A DNA stretch of 37,243 nt from Granulosicoccaceae bacterium (GTDB taxonomy: Bacteria > Pseudomonadota > Gammaproteobacteria > Granulosicoccales > Granulosicoccaceae), in contig JAHDCO010000039.1 in NCBI GenBank assembly GCA_020629835.1, forward strand, positions 1 to 37,243. The letters run 5' to 3'. Positions 1-7,677 of this stretch are shown here, piece after piece. The notes beneath the pieces were generated by a model, which was not told the origin of the DNA, searched no databases, and worked only from the letters and a program-made list of their open reading frames with translations. Every line of letters begins with the position of its first letter. Position 1 is the stretch's first letter. Made by a program: the position numbers and the translations under genes.

Positions 1-42
1 GGCTAAGAGGCCGGTCTGCTGCGGGTTTTGGGGTTACGTGGA

Positions 43-81
43 ACGCCCCCGAAAAAAAAATGTATTTTTTTTCGGGGGCGT
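43..81. repeat. Perfect 17-bp inverted repeat (long hairpin)
   Basis: The arms at 43-59 and 65-81 are exact reverse complements, each with a GC-rich outer part (ACGCCCCCG) and an inner run of eight A or T; the loop is five bases. In a normal intrinsic terminator the T run follows the GC stem, but here the A/T part lies at the loop end, so it does not look like a standard terminator in either direction. It could be a cruciform or the end of an upstream transcript. Its last base is the first base of the candidate sigma promoter at 81. Confidence 0.75.
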
Positions 82-107
82 GTCGAAATTCTGAATTGGG
101 GGGCGTC
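81..107 (+). promoter_or_regulatory. Candidate ECF42-type promoter
   Basis: TGTCGA at 81-86 is followed after 17 bases by CGTC at 104-107. From memory, the signature reported for ECF42 sigma factors is TGTCGA at -35 and CGA/TC at -10. The site lies 37 bases upstream of the MAPEG start and heads a run of three co-directional genes ending in an ECF42-like sigma factor gene, so positive autoregulation is plausible. The match is seen; its use is inferred. Confidence 0.5.
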
Positions 108-143
108 CTTGGGGTAAGTCAACAACTAAAAAGGTACTTACTC

Positions 144-536
144 ATGACATTCACCGTCACTCCAATTTACGCCCTCGCCGTTTCTGTCATCTACTTGGCC
201 CTGTGGTTCCGGGTTACCGCCATGCGAGGTGCCAAAGGCACATCCATCGGTGATGACAACGATCCCGCTTTGCTGCAGCGCATTCGCCAACACGGCAACT
301 GCGCCGAGTGGTGCTCTTTTCTACTCATCCTGATGATTCTTGCTGAAGGCATGGGGGCACCGGCTCTGTACATCCACATCACCGGCGTTCTGCTGGTTAT
401 CGGACGAGTTGCCCACCCATTCGGTCTCAAAATCGACAACGCAGGTCATCCAGCACGCTATGTCGGTAACGGCACTAATCTATTGGCCTCACTCAACATT
501 CTAATATGTCTAGCCGTGAACATCGTCGGTCTATAA
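144..536 (+). CDS. MAPEG family membrane protein
   Basis: This is a 130-residue integral membrane protein with about four hydrophobic segments (roughly residues 5-23, 58-72, 74-90 and 112-130), the size and topology of bacterial MAPEG proteins (relatives of microsomal glutathione S-transferase). The family hallmark is visible after the first segment as RIRQHGNCAEW at residues 46-56, matching the R-x-x-x-N-x-x-E pattern. The frame is open upstream to base 60, but the ATG at 144 is preferred: it has AAAAGGT about nine bases upstream and begins the hydrophobic N-terminus. It is followed by the DGPF and sigma factor genes on the same strand. Family members conjugate glutathione or reduce lipid peroxides; the substrate here is unknown. 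Confidence 0.85.
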   Translation: MTFTVTPIYALAVSVIYLALWFRVTAMRGAKGTSIGDDNDPALLQRIRQHGNCAEWCSFLLILMILAEGMGAPALYIHITGVLLVIGRVAHPFGLKIDNAGHPARYVGNGTNLLASLNILICLAVNIVGL

Positions 537-544
537 CGAATTTC

Positions 545-587
545 AAAGCAGTCAGCGATACCGACTTTGTCATCGCTGATTTGCTTT
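545..587 (+). other. Interrupted hairpin between the MAPEG and DGPF genes
   Basis: AAAGCA (545-550) plus TCAGCGAT (552-559) pair with ATCGCTGA (572-579) plus TGCTTT (582-587), with small bulges and a 12-base loop. It could be a weak terminator or attenuator after the MAPEG gene, as only a short T-rich tail follows. If it terminates, the downstream sigma operon would need its own promoter, which I do not see clearly. Confidence 0.45.
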
Positions 588-657
588 CAAGCAGTGAAAG
601 CAGTAAACACATAAGCAAACCCACGTAATACCTCCATACTGAAAAGGAACATTGACC

Positions 658-1017
658 ATGAAATACATGCTTTTAATTTACAACAACCCTTCCGAGCAAC
701 CTGAGTACGGCACACCTGAATTCGACAGCATGATGGCTGACTACTTCGCAGCGAATGAACAAATGAAGGAAGCCGGTGTTATTCGCGAAGGGGAAGGTTT
801 ACAAGGAATAGAAACCGCAACGTCGCTACGTATTAAGTCGGACAAAGTTGAAACCATGGATGGCCCGTTCGCTGAAACGCGTGAACACCTCGGTGGCTAC
901 TACGTTATCGATGTGCCCGACTTAGATACCGCTTTGAAGTACGCGGCACTGATTCCATCAGCAAAATTTGGCACTATCGAAGTCCGCCCATTGATGGATT
1001 ACAACCCGGCAGATTAA
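658..1017 (+). CDS. DGPF-type YCII-related protein
   Basis: This is a 119-residue soluble protein of the YCII-like ferredoxin fold. It opens with the typical MKYMLLIY strand and carries the DGPF motif at residues 68-71, followed by AETREHLGGYYVIDV. DGPF proteins are the near-universal genomic partners and usual targets of ECF42 sigma factors; their biochemical role is not established. The ATG at 658 is chosen over a TTG six bases earlier because AAGGA lies at a good distance from it. The sigma factor gene follows 22 bases later, which supports a functional pair. Confidence 0.9.
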   Translation: MKYMLLIYNNPSEQPEYGTPEFDSMMADYFAANEQMKEAGVIREGEGLQGIETATSLRIKSDKVETMDGPFAETREHLGGYYVIDVPDLDTALKYAALIPSAKFGTIEVRPLMDYNPAD

Positions 1018-1039
1018 ACGCTGCCAGGTTAACCACTTT

Positions 1040-2272
1040 ATGAAAGACGCCGCCCCAAGAGCCATTGCGGTAAACAAAGCCGTAGCCGACATCCTTGCGC
1101 AAGACCAGGGTCGGCTATTGGCTGGCCTTATCGCCAAACTTGGTGATTTTGAGCTCGCTGAGGATGCCTTGCAAGAAGCAGCAATTTCGGCGCTCAGTCA
1201 CTGGGGACGATCAGGTATACCGAAATCTCCAACGGCCTGGTTAATTAAAGTGGCCCACAACAAAGCCATCGACAGGATACGAAATAACATGCGCGAGGAT
1301 AGAAAAGCTAACGAGTTAGCGATCATTGCTGAATATGAAAGCACTGACTACACGTCGTTAGAAACCATACCGGATGAACGCTTGCGGTTGATTTTTACCT
1401 GCTGCCACCCAGCGCTTGAAGATAAATCACGAGTTGCATTAACGCTACGAACGGTCTGCAACTTAACCACAACTGAGATTGCACGTGCGTTTTTAGATGC
1501 TGACACAACCATGGGGCAGCGTTTGTCCCGTGCGAAAGCCAAAATCAAATCCAAAGGCATCAGTTTTACGGTCCCCGGTCCTGAGCTTTGGCCCGAAAGG
1601 CTGAGCACGGTTTTATCTACGCTTTATCTTATTTTTACCACGGGTTACGTGAATGAAGACAACACCACCAGAGACCTATGCAAGGAAGCGCTATTCCTGG
1701 TTCAACTACTTCAACAACTGCGCCCTGATGACCCGGAAATTGAAGGTGCTTACGCCTTGATGTTATTAACTGAAGCAAGGCGACCGGCTCGCATCAATGC
1801 GTCCGGAGCCAGCGAGCCGATCGAATCTCAAGATCGATCTCGGTGGCACAACGAGATGGTGGTAAACGGCCAAGCCATTTTGGAAGCCGCCGTCCTGAAA
1901 CGACAACCCGGGCCATTTCAAATCAAGGCGGCGATTGCCGACTGTCATATGCATGTCGGTGGCCCGGACTGGCCGCAAATAGCCTTGTTGTATCAATCGC
2001 TGTGGCGTTATGAGCCAACCGCAGTCGTCGCGTTAAACTGGTCTGTTGTGATGGCCGAGATGGGACAAGTTCAAGCGGCATTGACGAAAGTGGAAAGCCT
2101 TGCTGAAGAACTTGGTGAGTTTCAACCCTGGTATGCAGTTCGAGCAAGTCTGTTAGCAAAACTCGACCGACACGATGACGCAGCTGAAGCCTACAACTTA
2201 GCTATAGAAAAAGCGCCAACAGATGCCAGTCGATTGTTTCTAGAAAAAAGACTAAGTCAGATTGAAAAGTAG
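1040..2272 (+). CDS. ECF42-type RNA polymerase sigma factor with C-terminal TPR-like extension
   Basis: This is a 410-residue sigma factor, about twice the size of ordinary ECF sigmas. Sigma region 2 lies at about residues 18-83 (core LAEDALQEAAISALSHW, then AWLIKVAHNKAIDRIRN) and region 4 at about 112-170 (LRLIFTCCHPAL, then a helix-turn-helix reading TTTEIARAFLDADTTMGQRL). Residues 185-410 form the helical extension found in ECF42, ending in TPR-like repeats (about 325-405). No anti-sigma gene is next to it, as is usual for this group, where the extension is thought to control activity. The partner DGPF gene lies just upstream and a matching promoter motif is at 81-107. Confidence 0.9.
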   Translation: MKDAAPRAIAVNKAVADILAQDQGRLLAGLIAKLGDFELAEDALQEAAISALSHWGRSGIPKSPTAWLIKVAHNKAIDRIRNNMREDRKANELAIIAEYESTDYTSLETIPDERLRLIFTCCHPALEDKSRVALTLRTVCNLTTTEIARAFLDADTTMGQRLSRAKAKIKSKGISFTVPGPELWPERLSTVLSTLYLIFTTGYVNEDNTTRDLCKEALFLVQLLQQLRPDDPEIEGAYALMLLTEARRPARINASGASEPIESQDRSRWHNEMVVNGQAILEAAVLKRQPGPFQIKAAIADCHMHVGGPDWPQIALLYQSLWRYEPTAVVALNWSVVMAEMGQVQAALTKVESLAEELGEFQPWYAVRASLLAKLDRHDDAAEAYNLAIEKAPTDASRLFLEKRLSQIEK

Positions 2273-2349
2273 AGACACCGAAAAGCAAAAAATTTCAAAT
2301 TTTCTAACTAGGGGCGCGCGCACGGCTTTGAGTAAGATAATCCGCTAGC

Positions 2350-3354
2350 TCATTCAATACCTCTAGCTTGAAGAAAACGCCGTGTGGTTTCAGCAATTAC
2401 TGCTCCTTGCTCTTCCAGCGGAAAATGCCCTGTGTCAAGTAGCAGTAACTCAAAATCCTCCACATCCTTTCCGAAAGCTTCCGCCCCCTCGACAGTAAAA
2501 AAAGCATCATTCTTGCCCCAAGTAACTAAAACTGGCGGTTGGTATTCACGCAAATAGTGTTGCCAAATTGGATACGCTTCTACGTTATTCCGATAATCAT
2601 AAAATAAGTCAAGGTGCATATCATGCTGACCAGGTCGCTGCATTCTTTCGACATCCAATAGCCAGTTATCGGGCAAGATAGACTCAGGATTACGAGTTCC
2701 ATGTGTGTATTGCCACTGCAATGCCGGCGCACTGAATGCATTGGCAATTATTTGCTCTTCCAAACCCGGTGTGCGGTTTTGCCACAACTGTATTAAAGGC
2801 GCCGAGGCATTAGGGTCAATCCCCTCCTCATAAGCGTTACCATTTTGCACCAGCAAGGCATCCACACGATCTGGGTGTTGAGTTGCAATTCGAAATCCAA
2901 CGGGCGCACCATAGTCATGCAGAACGAGTGTGTAGCTTTCCAAGCCCCGTTGCTCAAGAAACGCGTTAATCAATTTGGATAAATTGTCAAATGTATATTC
3001 AAATTCACTACTAGGCGGAAAATCACTCGCACCAAACCCAGGATAATCGGGAGCGATGACATGATACGCATCGCTTAGATCTCGCATCAGATTGCGGTAC
3101 TGATGAGAAGAACTGGGGAACCCATGCAACATGACGATTGTTGGGCCCGATGACACACCGGCCTCTCGATAGAAGATTCTATGTCCGTCCACTAATTCGT
3201 AGCCGTAAGACATTGATTCCGCCATCGCCGAAGAAAAGAATATTAGTGAGAACGTACATCCAATCAATGTTCGGCGCACAAACGAGTTTGGCGTTCTAGT
3301 GTGTTTCTTTATCGTTCTACCCAAAGCATTAATTGCTTCGATTTCAATGGTCAT
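2350..3354 (-). CDS. Exported alpha/beta hydrolase (haloalkane dehalogenase / epoxide hydrolase-like)
   Basis: A 334-residue protein. Residues about 25-45 form a signal peptide (basic FVRR, then LIGCTFSLIFFSSAMA), so it probably acts in the periplasm. The fold motifs are HGFPSSSHQYR at 77-87 (oxyanion hole), HDYGAP at 146-151 with Asp147 as nucleophile, GKND with Asp283, and DTGHFP with His310. An Asp nucleophile in HD[YW]G fits dehalogenase or epoxide hydrolase-like members rather than serine esterases; the substrate is not predictable. The ATG at 3354 has TTGGAG upstream and directly precedes the signal peptide; the open frame further upstream (to 3438) is probably untranslated. It is divergent from the LysR gene, its likely regulator. 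Confidence 0.85.
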   Translation of the reverse strand: MTIEIEAINALGRTIKKHTRTPNSFVRRTLIGCTFSLIFFSSAMAESMSYGYELVDGHRIFYREAGVSSGPTIVMLHGFPSSSHQYRNLMRDLSDAYHVIAPDYPGFGASDFPPSSEFEYTFDNLSKLINAFLEQRGLESYTLVLHDYGAPVGFRIATQHPDRVDALLVQNGNAYEEGIDPNASAPLIQLWQNRTPGLEEQIIANAFSAPALQWQYTHGTRNPESILPDNWLLDVERMQRPGQHDMHLDLFYDYRNNVEAYPIWQHYLREYQPPVLVTWGKNDAFFTVEGAEAFGKDVEDFELLLLDTGHFPLEEQGAVIAETTRRFLQARGIE

Positions 3355-3453
3355 AGTTTGAACTCCAATGCGTGTAAAAGTTAGCGTATGGCTCGCTTGC
3401 TTTGTTGATGCGAGTTGGGATAATCTTATTGTTTGCAAAAAACACTTTCAAAT

Positions 3454-3466
3454 GAACATATTGTTC
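3454..3466. promoter_or_regulatory. Dyad between the hydrolase and lysR genes
   Basis: GAACATATTGTTC is a 5-bp dyad with a three-base centre, in the 125-bp divergent gap and 14 bases before the lysR start. Size and position fit a LysR-type operator that would repress lysR and control the hydrolase. Binding is inferred. Confidence 0.4.
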
Positions 3467-3479
3467 GTATTTACTTACA

Positions 3480-4388
3480 ATGCAAAGAAATCAACTTAGC
3501 GATATAGCTATCTTTGTCGAGGTAGCGCGACACGGTGGATTCAGAGCTGCTGCCCAACGAATGAATCTTGGGCCTGGGTCTGTGAGTGATGCAATCCAAC
3601 GTTTTGAGGATCGGTTGGGTGTGCGCCTTTTTGAACGGACCACCAGACGAATATCACTTACGGCGACAGGAGAGCTCTTATACAGCCGCTCAGTTGCTGC
3701 GATTGACGAACTGGACAATGCCGTACGCACACTCAACGATGAGAAAGACGAAGTAACTGGCATTCTTAAAATCAATGCACCTAGAAATACAGGTTCATTG
3801 TTTTTAAACGATCTTGTTACTCGATATTTAAAAGCTAATCCGCTGGTTCAAGTTGAAGTCAATTATGACGATGCGAAGATTGACTTGGTCAGCTCACAAA
3901 TCGATGCCGTGGTAAGGCCCATGACGTTAGTAGAGAACGACTCTCACGCCTTACCATTGGGACCGGAACTGGAAATGTCTGTTGTGGCATCACGTTCGTA
4001 TCTCAATCGATGTGGCGTTCCGCCCTCCCCTGAATCATTGACTGAGCACGATTGCATATGTTTTGCCTTTAATGGTGTTGGCACTTTAGCACCTTGGACT
4101 TTCATCGGCAAAAATGGCCCTTACACCGTTGCTACCAAACCGCGAGTTGTCGTGAATGATATACCCTCCATGTTGAAATACGTGCAGTCGGGACTGGGTG
4201 TAGCTTACGTATACACCTGCGAAATAGAGTCACTTGTAGCCTCAAAGAGGCTCGTTTCAATCTTACAGGGCAAGCCCGCTCCTCTACAGCGCTACAGCAT
4301 CAACTATTTAACCAAGCGTCATATGCCATCACGATTGCGCGCATTCCTTGATCTTGCCAAGGCAGGCGATTCTAGAACCAAGAGTTAA
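3480..4388 (+). CDS. LysR-type transcriptional regulator
   Basis: A 302-residue protein with the N-terminal winged helix-turn-helix at about residues 4-62 (FVEVARHGGFRAAAQRMN, then SVSDAIQRFEDRLGVRLFERTTR) and a periplasmic-binding-like effector domain at about 90-290. It belongs to the broad group of LysR proteins that regulate a divergent neighbouring gene, here the exported hydrolase. The ATG at 3480 has no clear ribosome binding site, but the protein starts at the usual point for the family. The inducer cannot be predicted. Confidence 0.92.
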   Translation: MQRNQLSDIAIFVEVARHGGFRAAAQRMNLGPGSVSDAIQRFEDRLGVRLFERTTRRISLTATGELLYSRSVAAIDELDNAVRTLNDEKDEVTGILKINAPRNTGSLFLNDLVTRYLKANPLVQVEVNYDDAKIDLVSSQIDAVVRPMTLVENDSHALPLGPELEMSVVASRSYLNRCGVPPSPESLTEHDCICFAFNGVGTLAPWTFIGKNGPYTVATKPRVVVNDIPSMLKYVQSGLGVAYVYTCEIESLVASKRLVSILQGKPAPLQRYSINYLTKRHMPSRLRAFLDLAKAGDSRTKS

Positions 4389-4504
4389 GCAGTACGCGCC
4401 GCTAATTGCTCTTAGTCAGTCTTCTGTGCGATGACCACTTCCTGCCAGCTGACTTTAATCATGTCGTAAACGATCGATCTAAAGGCATTGCCTACAGAGC
4501 GCTT

Positions 4505-4529
4505 GGGAGTACGACAAACGACTCCCCTT
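4505..4529 (+). terminator. Possible terminator of lysR
   Basis: GGGAGT (4505-4510) pairs with ACTCCC (4521-4526) across a ten-base loop and is followed by CTTT. The stem is short and the T run is weak, so this is a tentative intrinsic terminator for lysR, about 120 bases after its stop codon. Confidence 0.35.
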
Positions 4530-4579
4530 TGATAGTTAGCTTAGCGTTAGGCCGCTTAATCACCAGCAATCAAATTTAG

Positions 4580-4613
4580 CCCAACTGATCGTTATAACGA
4601 TCAATGTGTTGGG
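4580..4613. promoter_or_regulatory. Composite palindrome, candidate operator
   Basis: TGATCGTTATAACGATCA (4586-4603) is a perfect 18-bp palindrome. It is flanked by a second pair of arms, CCCAAC (4580-4585) and GTTGGG (4608-4613). It lies about 120 bases before the first gene of the NTF2-like run. The symmetry suits a dimeric repressor or a cruciform; there is no T run to make it a terminator. Confidence 0.5.
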
Positions 4614-4730
4614 ATTTGGCCTTGTTTAAAAAACATTAGCAGCCGCATATAGTTTCACAAACTGAAGGCAGCGTAACGATTTCGGCCTTCGAACTCACAA
4701 TCCACAGATCATTGCAACACGAGAAAATAT

Positions 4731-5117
4731 ATGACGCCTCGAGAAGAAATAGAAGCGGTAATTAACGTTTGGAACAAAGGACTAGATGCTGGTGATATAG
4801 AAGCCATGGTCAGCGTTTGTCATCAAAACACGGTTACTGTCAACGAGCGACAACCGGTCACTGTAGGCACGCAAGCGATACGCGACAAGTACGTTCCTCG
4901 CATTAGAGCTGCAGAAATCACATCCAGCTACAACATTGAGGAGCTTCAGCTTTTCGGTGATGTAGCTGTGGTTTCAGGTCGATTCTACGGCACGATGAGA
5001 ATGCGTGATACCGGGGACATTCGCAATTCACAGGGGCGACTAGTGCTCGTTTACAAAAGAGACGAGAACGGCGCATGGAAGATGATTCTTGACATGGACA
5101 ATAACGATGCATCGTGA
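4731..5117 (+). CDS. NTF2/SnoaL-like protein (DUF4440 type)
   Basis: A 128-residue cone-fold protein. It begins with the helix EEIEAVINVWNKGLDAGDIEAMVSVCH, then strand blocks (VTVNERQPVTVGTQAIRDKY; GDVAVVSGRFYGTM; GRLVLVYKRDENGAWKMILDMDN), the usual order for SnoaL/DUF4440 proteins. Such proteins are small enzymes or ligand-binding domains; no catalytic set is clear. It is the first of three NTF2-like genes in a row, with a 66-base gap to the next. It has no signal peptide, so it is probably cytoplasmic. Confidence 0.8.
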   Translation: MTPREEIEAVINVWNKGLDAGDIEAMVSVCHQNTVTVNERQPVTVGTQAIRDKYVPRIRAAEITSSYNIEELQLFGDVAVVSGRFYGTMRMRDTGDIRNSQGRLVLVYKRDENGAWKMILDMDNNDAS

Positions 5118-5183
5118 GTCGATAAGTATCGCTTTCATAACAAGTTTGCAAGCAAGCCAACCACATCATCAAAGCAGCGCAAT

Positions 5184-5618
5184 ATGGATACGCTAGAAAG
5201 AGTTACTCAACAGATCACCGATCTGCATAACTTTTTTACGGATTGGTTCAATGGAACCATCGAACGCGATCAGCTTGAACCTCGATTCCTATCGAACTTA
5301 GATTCAAATTTTGTATTGATCCCACCCGAGGGTCACATCCTACTTCGTCCTACGCTAGAGGATAGTTTTGTGCTGGGGTACGGTACTAACCCAAATTTTC
5401 AAACTCATATTCGAGATGTCATGGTGCGACACGAAGTAGGTAACTGTGTGATCGCCACTTACACTGAGTGGCAACGAGGCGCGTCACATTCAGGGTATGC
5501 CAACAACGGCCGTGCTACGTCGGTCTTCATGGACATCGACGATCACGTTAATTGGCGGCACGTCCATGAAACCTGGTTGCCCAACTCGCTGCAGAACAAC
5601 ACAGAATTCAACTCCTAA
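5184..5618 (+). CDS. NTF2-like protein of unknown function
   Basis: A 144-residue soluble protein. The N-terminal helix (ITDLHNFFTDWFNGTI), then FLSNLDSNFVLIPPEG, a middle helix near residues 60-75 and two terminal strand blocks (NCVIATYTEWQRG; RATSVFMDID...VNWRHVHETWL) match the NTF2/SnoaL topology. It is clearly different in sequence from both neighbours, so this is not a recent tandem duplication. The start is weakly supported, as no good ribosome binding site is visible. Its role is unknown; position suggests it works with the adjacent NTF2-like proteins and the flavoprotein. Confidence 0.72.
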   Translation: MDTLERVTQQITDLHNFFTDWFNGTIERDQLEPRFLSNLDSNFVLIPPEGHILLRPTLEDSFVLGYGTNPNFQTHIRDVMVRHEVGNCVIATYTEWQRGASHSGYANNGRATSVFMDIDDHVNWRHVHETWLPNSLQNNTEFNS

Positions 5619-5661
5619 CCAAACTGATGATCCCTTCATAAGAAAATAACCGAGAACTTCT

Positions 5662-6060
5662 ATGAGCCTAAATATTGCCCACAAACCTCGCGACATTGCC
5701 GACTGCGTTAGCGCCTACTTACAAGCAGGTGATCTTGACGGCATTACGTCGATGTTCCACCCAGATTGCCAAATATTCTTTCCCCCCGGCCAACCACCAA
5801 GCGTTGGTATCGCCGGAGCTCGAGCTGCGTTTGAGGCTTTTATCGAAATGCGCCCGCAAATCAAGAGTGAGGTTTTCAGTGAAGTTATTGTTGGCGATAT
5901 TGCACTAGTCCGCGCGAATTGGAGCGTTGTCACCAGCGACGGCACTGTAATAGCCGAGGGACGATCAACAGAAGTGGCCAAAAAACTCGACAATGGCGGT
6001 TGGGGCTATCTAATTGATTGTCCCAATGGTCCACCCAATCTGAGTGAGCCAGCAAACTAA
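5662..6060 (+). CDS. SnoaL-like NTF2-fold protein
   Basis: A 132-residue protein with the classic SnoaL opening (DIADCVSAYLQAGDLDGITSMFHPDCQIFFPPG), the GIAGARAAFEAFIEMRP helix and three closing strands (GDIALVRANWSVVTSDG, then IAEGRSTEVAKKLDNGGWGYLIDCPNG). The start ATG has GAGAAC upstream. It is the third consecutive NTF2-like gene, and the flavoprotein gene begins eight bases after its stop, which suggests translational coupling. Cytoplasmic; substrate unknown. Confidence 0.82.
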   Translation: MSLNIAHKPRDIADCVSAYLQAGDLDGITSMFHPDCQIFFPPGQPPSVGIAGARAAFEAFIEMRPQIKSEVFSEVIVGDIALVRANWSVVTSDGTVIAEGRSTEVAKKLDNGGWGYLIDCPNGPPNLSEPAN

Positions 6061-6067
6061 GCTATTT

Positions 6068-7012
6068 ATGACGATCAGGACCTTTCATAACGGTGAACTA
6101 GAACTACAAAAGCATACCGGCATGCGCGAAAAAATTGACCGTCTAGCACAACGCTTGATGCTGGATTACATGCCTGATGAGCATCGTTCATTCTTCGAAG
6201 GACTCGAATACATCCTGATGGGTATAGTCGATGAAAGCGGACACCCGAAGGCGTGCATTTTGACGGGTAAGACGGGATTCATTTCATCACCCAACGCTAA
6301 AACACTTGTCATTACAACTGGAAAGCGAAGTATCAACTCAGTCTTTAGCGGCCTCTGTATGGGGCAGCCCGTGGGCGTCTTGGGTATCGATTTTTCCAAT
6401 CGACGACGAAATCGTATGCACGGCCGAGTTTCTGCGATGGATGACAACTCAATTACGATTTCTGTGGTTCAGAGTTACGGAAATTGCCCGAAATACATCA
6501 GTTTGCGAGAGGTGTCGAGACGTAAGGCACAACATGAAAAAAGTGCAGTGTTTGAGCACATTGAGCTAGACAACGAGGACAGTGAACTAATTGCTAGGGC
6601 AGATACCTTCTTTATCGCATCCTATATGCAAGACGCCTCCGGAGCCCCTTATGAGGGAGCGGACATTAGTCATCGCGGAGGCCGGCCTGGTTTTGTATTA
6701 GTGGACAACCCCTCACAGATCACCATCCCAGATTACACGGGTAATTTTCTGTTCAACACTTTAGGAAACCTACTCTTACACCCAAGAGCAGGTTTGTTGT
6801 TTTTGAATTTCCAGACGGGTGACCAATTGCATATCGACGGGGAAACTTTAGTCATCAACGACGCTGCAATCGTTACACGATTTCCAGGTGCGCAGCGTCT
6901 CCTCCAAGTGAAAATTCAAAGGGTCAGCCGGCAGAACGGGGCAACCTCATTAAGATGGCATTTAGTAGAGGCTTCTCCGTTCAGTCCTGACATCAAACGA
7001 AAGAAAGAATGA
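6068..7012 (+). CDS. Pyridoxamine 5'-phosphate oxidase-like FMN-binding protein
   Basis: A 314-residue protein with features of two split-barrel domains. The first half (about 10-150) has EYILMGIVDESGHPKACILTG and the second (about 165-295) has ADTFFIASYM, then HRGGRPGFVLVDNPSQITIPDYTGN and GLLFLNF. The second block is typical of the PNPOx-like family, which binds FMN and reduces or senses small molecules. No heme or F420 specificity is visible. ATG 6068 is preferred over a GTG at 6044 that would overlap the previous gene by 17 bases; neither has a clear ribosome binding site. It is the last gene of the NTF2-like run and converges on the outer membrane protein gene. Confidence 0.8.
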   Translation: MTIRTFHNGELELQKHTGMREKIDRLAQRLMLDYMPDEHRSFFEGLEYILMGIVDESGHPKACILTGKTGFISSPNAKTLVITTGKRSINSVFSGLCMGQPVGVLGIDFSNRRRNRMHGRVSAMDDNSITISVVQSYGNCPKYISLREVSRRKAQHEKSAVFEHIELDNEDSELIARADTFFIASYMQDASGAPYEGADISHRGGRPGFVLVDNPSQITIPDYTGNFLFNTLGNLLLHPRAGLLFLNFQTGDQLHIDGETLVINDAAIVTRFPGAQRLLQVKIQRVSRQNGATSLRWHLVEASPFSPDIKRKKE

Positions 7013-7062
7013 GAAGCTAATTTAAAATACCAACTCACTACAGACGACCCAGCGGTTCTACG

Positions 7063-7614
7063 TTAGAAATACACTTTCAAACCGAAGTTCACCGCAGATA
7101 ACTCATCAAACACACCCGTATACTGCGTATACCGCATGTAGTCAGCAGTTAAATCAAGGTTCTTGGTTAGTTGTGTTTCTAATCCAAAACCGTAGGAAAA
7201 ACCGGATTGGTAATTCGTGCTCTCGAGCTGGTCATTGCTTTGCGTTAAATCCATATAGCTCATACCAGCGAGTCCAAACAAAGCACTCTTAAATCCCAAC
7301 GGCAAATAACCTTTAAGGTACACACCCGCATAGGCGGCTGAAAATTCTGTATCGAGCTTGGATTTTTCGTCAACCGCCGCACCAAGCTGAGCTTCTAAGT
7401 CGAACGAATGGGTAAGGCGCGTTCCAAATTTAAAACGTAAGCCAGAAGGATCGGCTGAGCTTGTCGAGTGATGGCTAGAGGAACCCACACTGACTGATGT
7501 GTGTTCGATAGAAAAGTACGTACCAATGTGGTCGGCGTACGACGGACCCACCGTACCGAGGGACAAAGTAGCAACACTCAGTGCAGCAACTGCAGCGCGA
7601 ACAGAAACGTTCAT
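7063..7614 (-). CDS. Small outer membrane beta-barrel protein
   Basis: A 183-residue protein with a signal peptide (about residues 1-27, ending GPSYA before DHIG). The mature part has alternating hydrophobic strands and turns (LRFKFGTRL; FDLEAQLGAAV; AAYAGVYLKGYLP; ALFGLAGMSYMDL; SGFSYGFGLETQL; LDLTADYMRYT; VNFGLKVYF) and ends in Phe, the signature used for assembly of barrels in the outer membrane. It resembles the eight-stranded OmpA/OmpX/OmpW-like class, without a peptidoglycan-binding domain. AGAGATG precedes the ATG. The leader upstream holds the 22-bp repeat cluster at 7678-7773. Confidence 0.85.
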   Translation of the reverse strand: MNVSVRAAVAALSVATLSLGTVGPSYADHIGTYFSIEHTSVSVGSSSHHSTSSADPSGLRFKFGTRLTHSFDLEAQLGAAVDEKSKLDTEFSAAYAGVYLKGYLPLGFKSALFGLAGMSYMDLTQSNDQLESTNYQSGFSYGFGLETQLTKNLDLTADYMRYTQYTGVFDELSAVNFGLKVYF

Positions 7615-7677
7615 GAATCATCTCTTATGTATGTGATGACCTCACTGTAAGAGAGTGAAACTGAACGGTGTCTGAAT

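Larger units (their letters stand above)
4389..4730. other. 342-bp gap upstream of the NTF2-like gene run
   Basis: No convincing gene lies here. The gap holds a short GC hairpin at 4505-4526 and a strong palindrome at 4580-4613 (listed separately); the rest is AT-rich leader sequence ahead of the first NTF2-like gene. It probably contains the promoter of the 4731-7012 run. Confidence 0.6.

Noticed and set aside
43-81. Standard intrinsic terminator
   Set aside because: The T run is inside the hairpin rather than after the stem, so it lacks the expected layout in either direction.
2289-2303. Terminator between the sigma gene and the hydrolase gene
   Set aside because: AAAATTTCAAATTTT is a short A/T-only stem, too weak; I see no strong terminator in this convergent gap.
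4389-4730. Small gene in the 342-bp gap
   Set aside because: No frame has a start with a ribosome binding site and a protein-like sequence; palindromes dominate.
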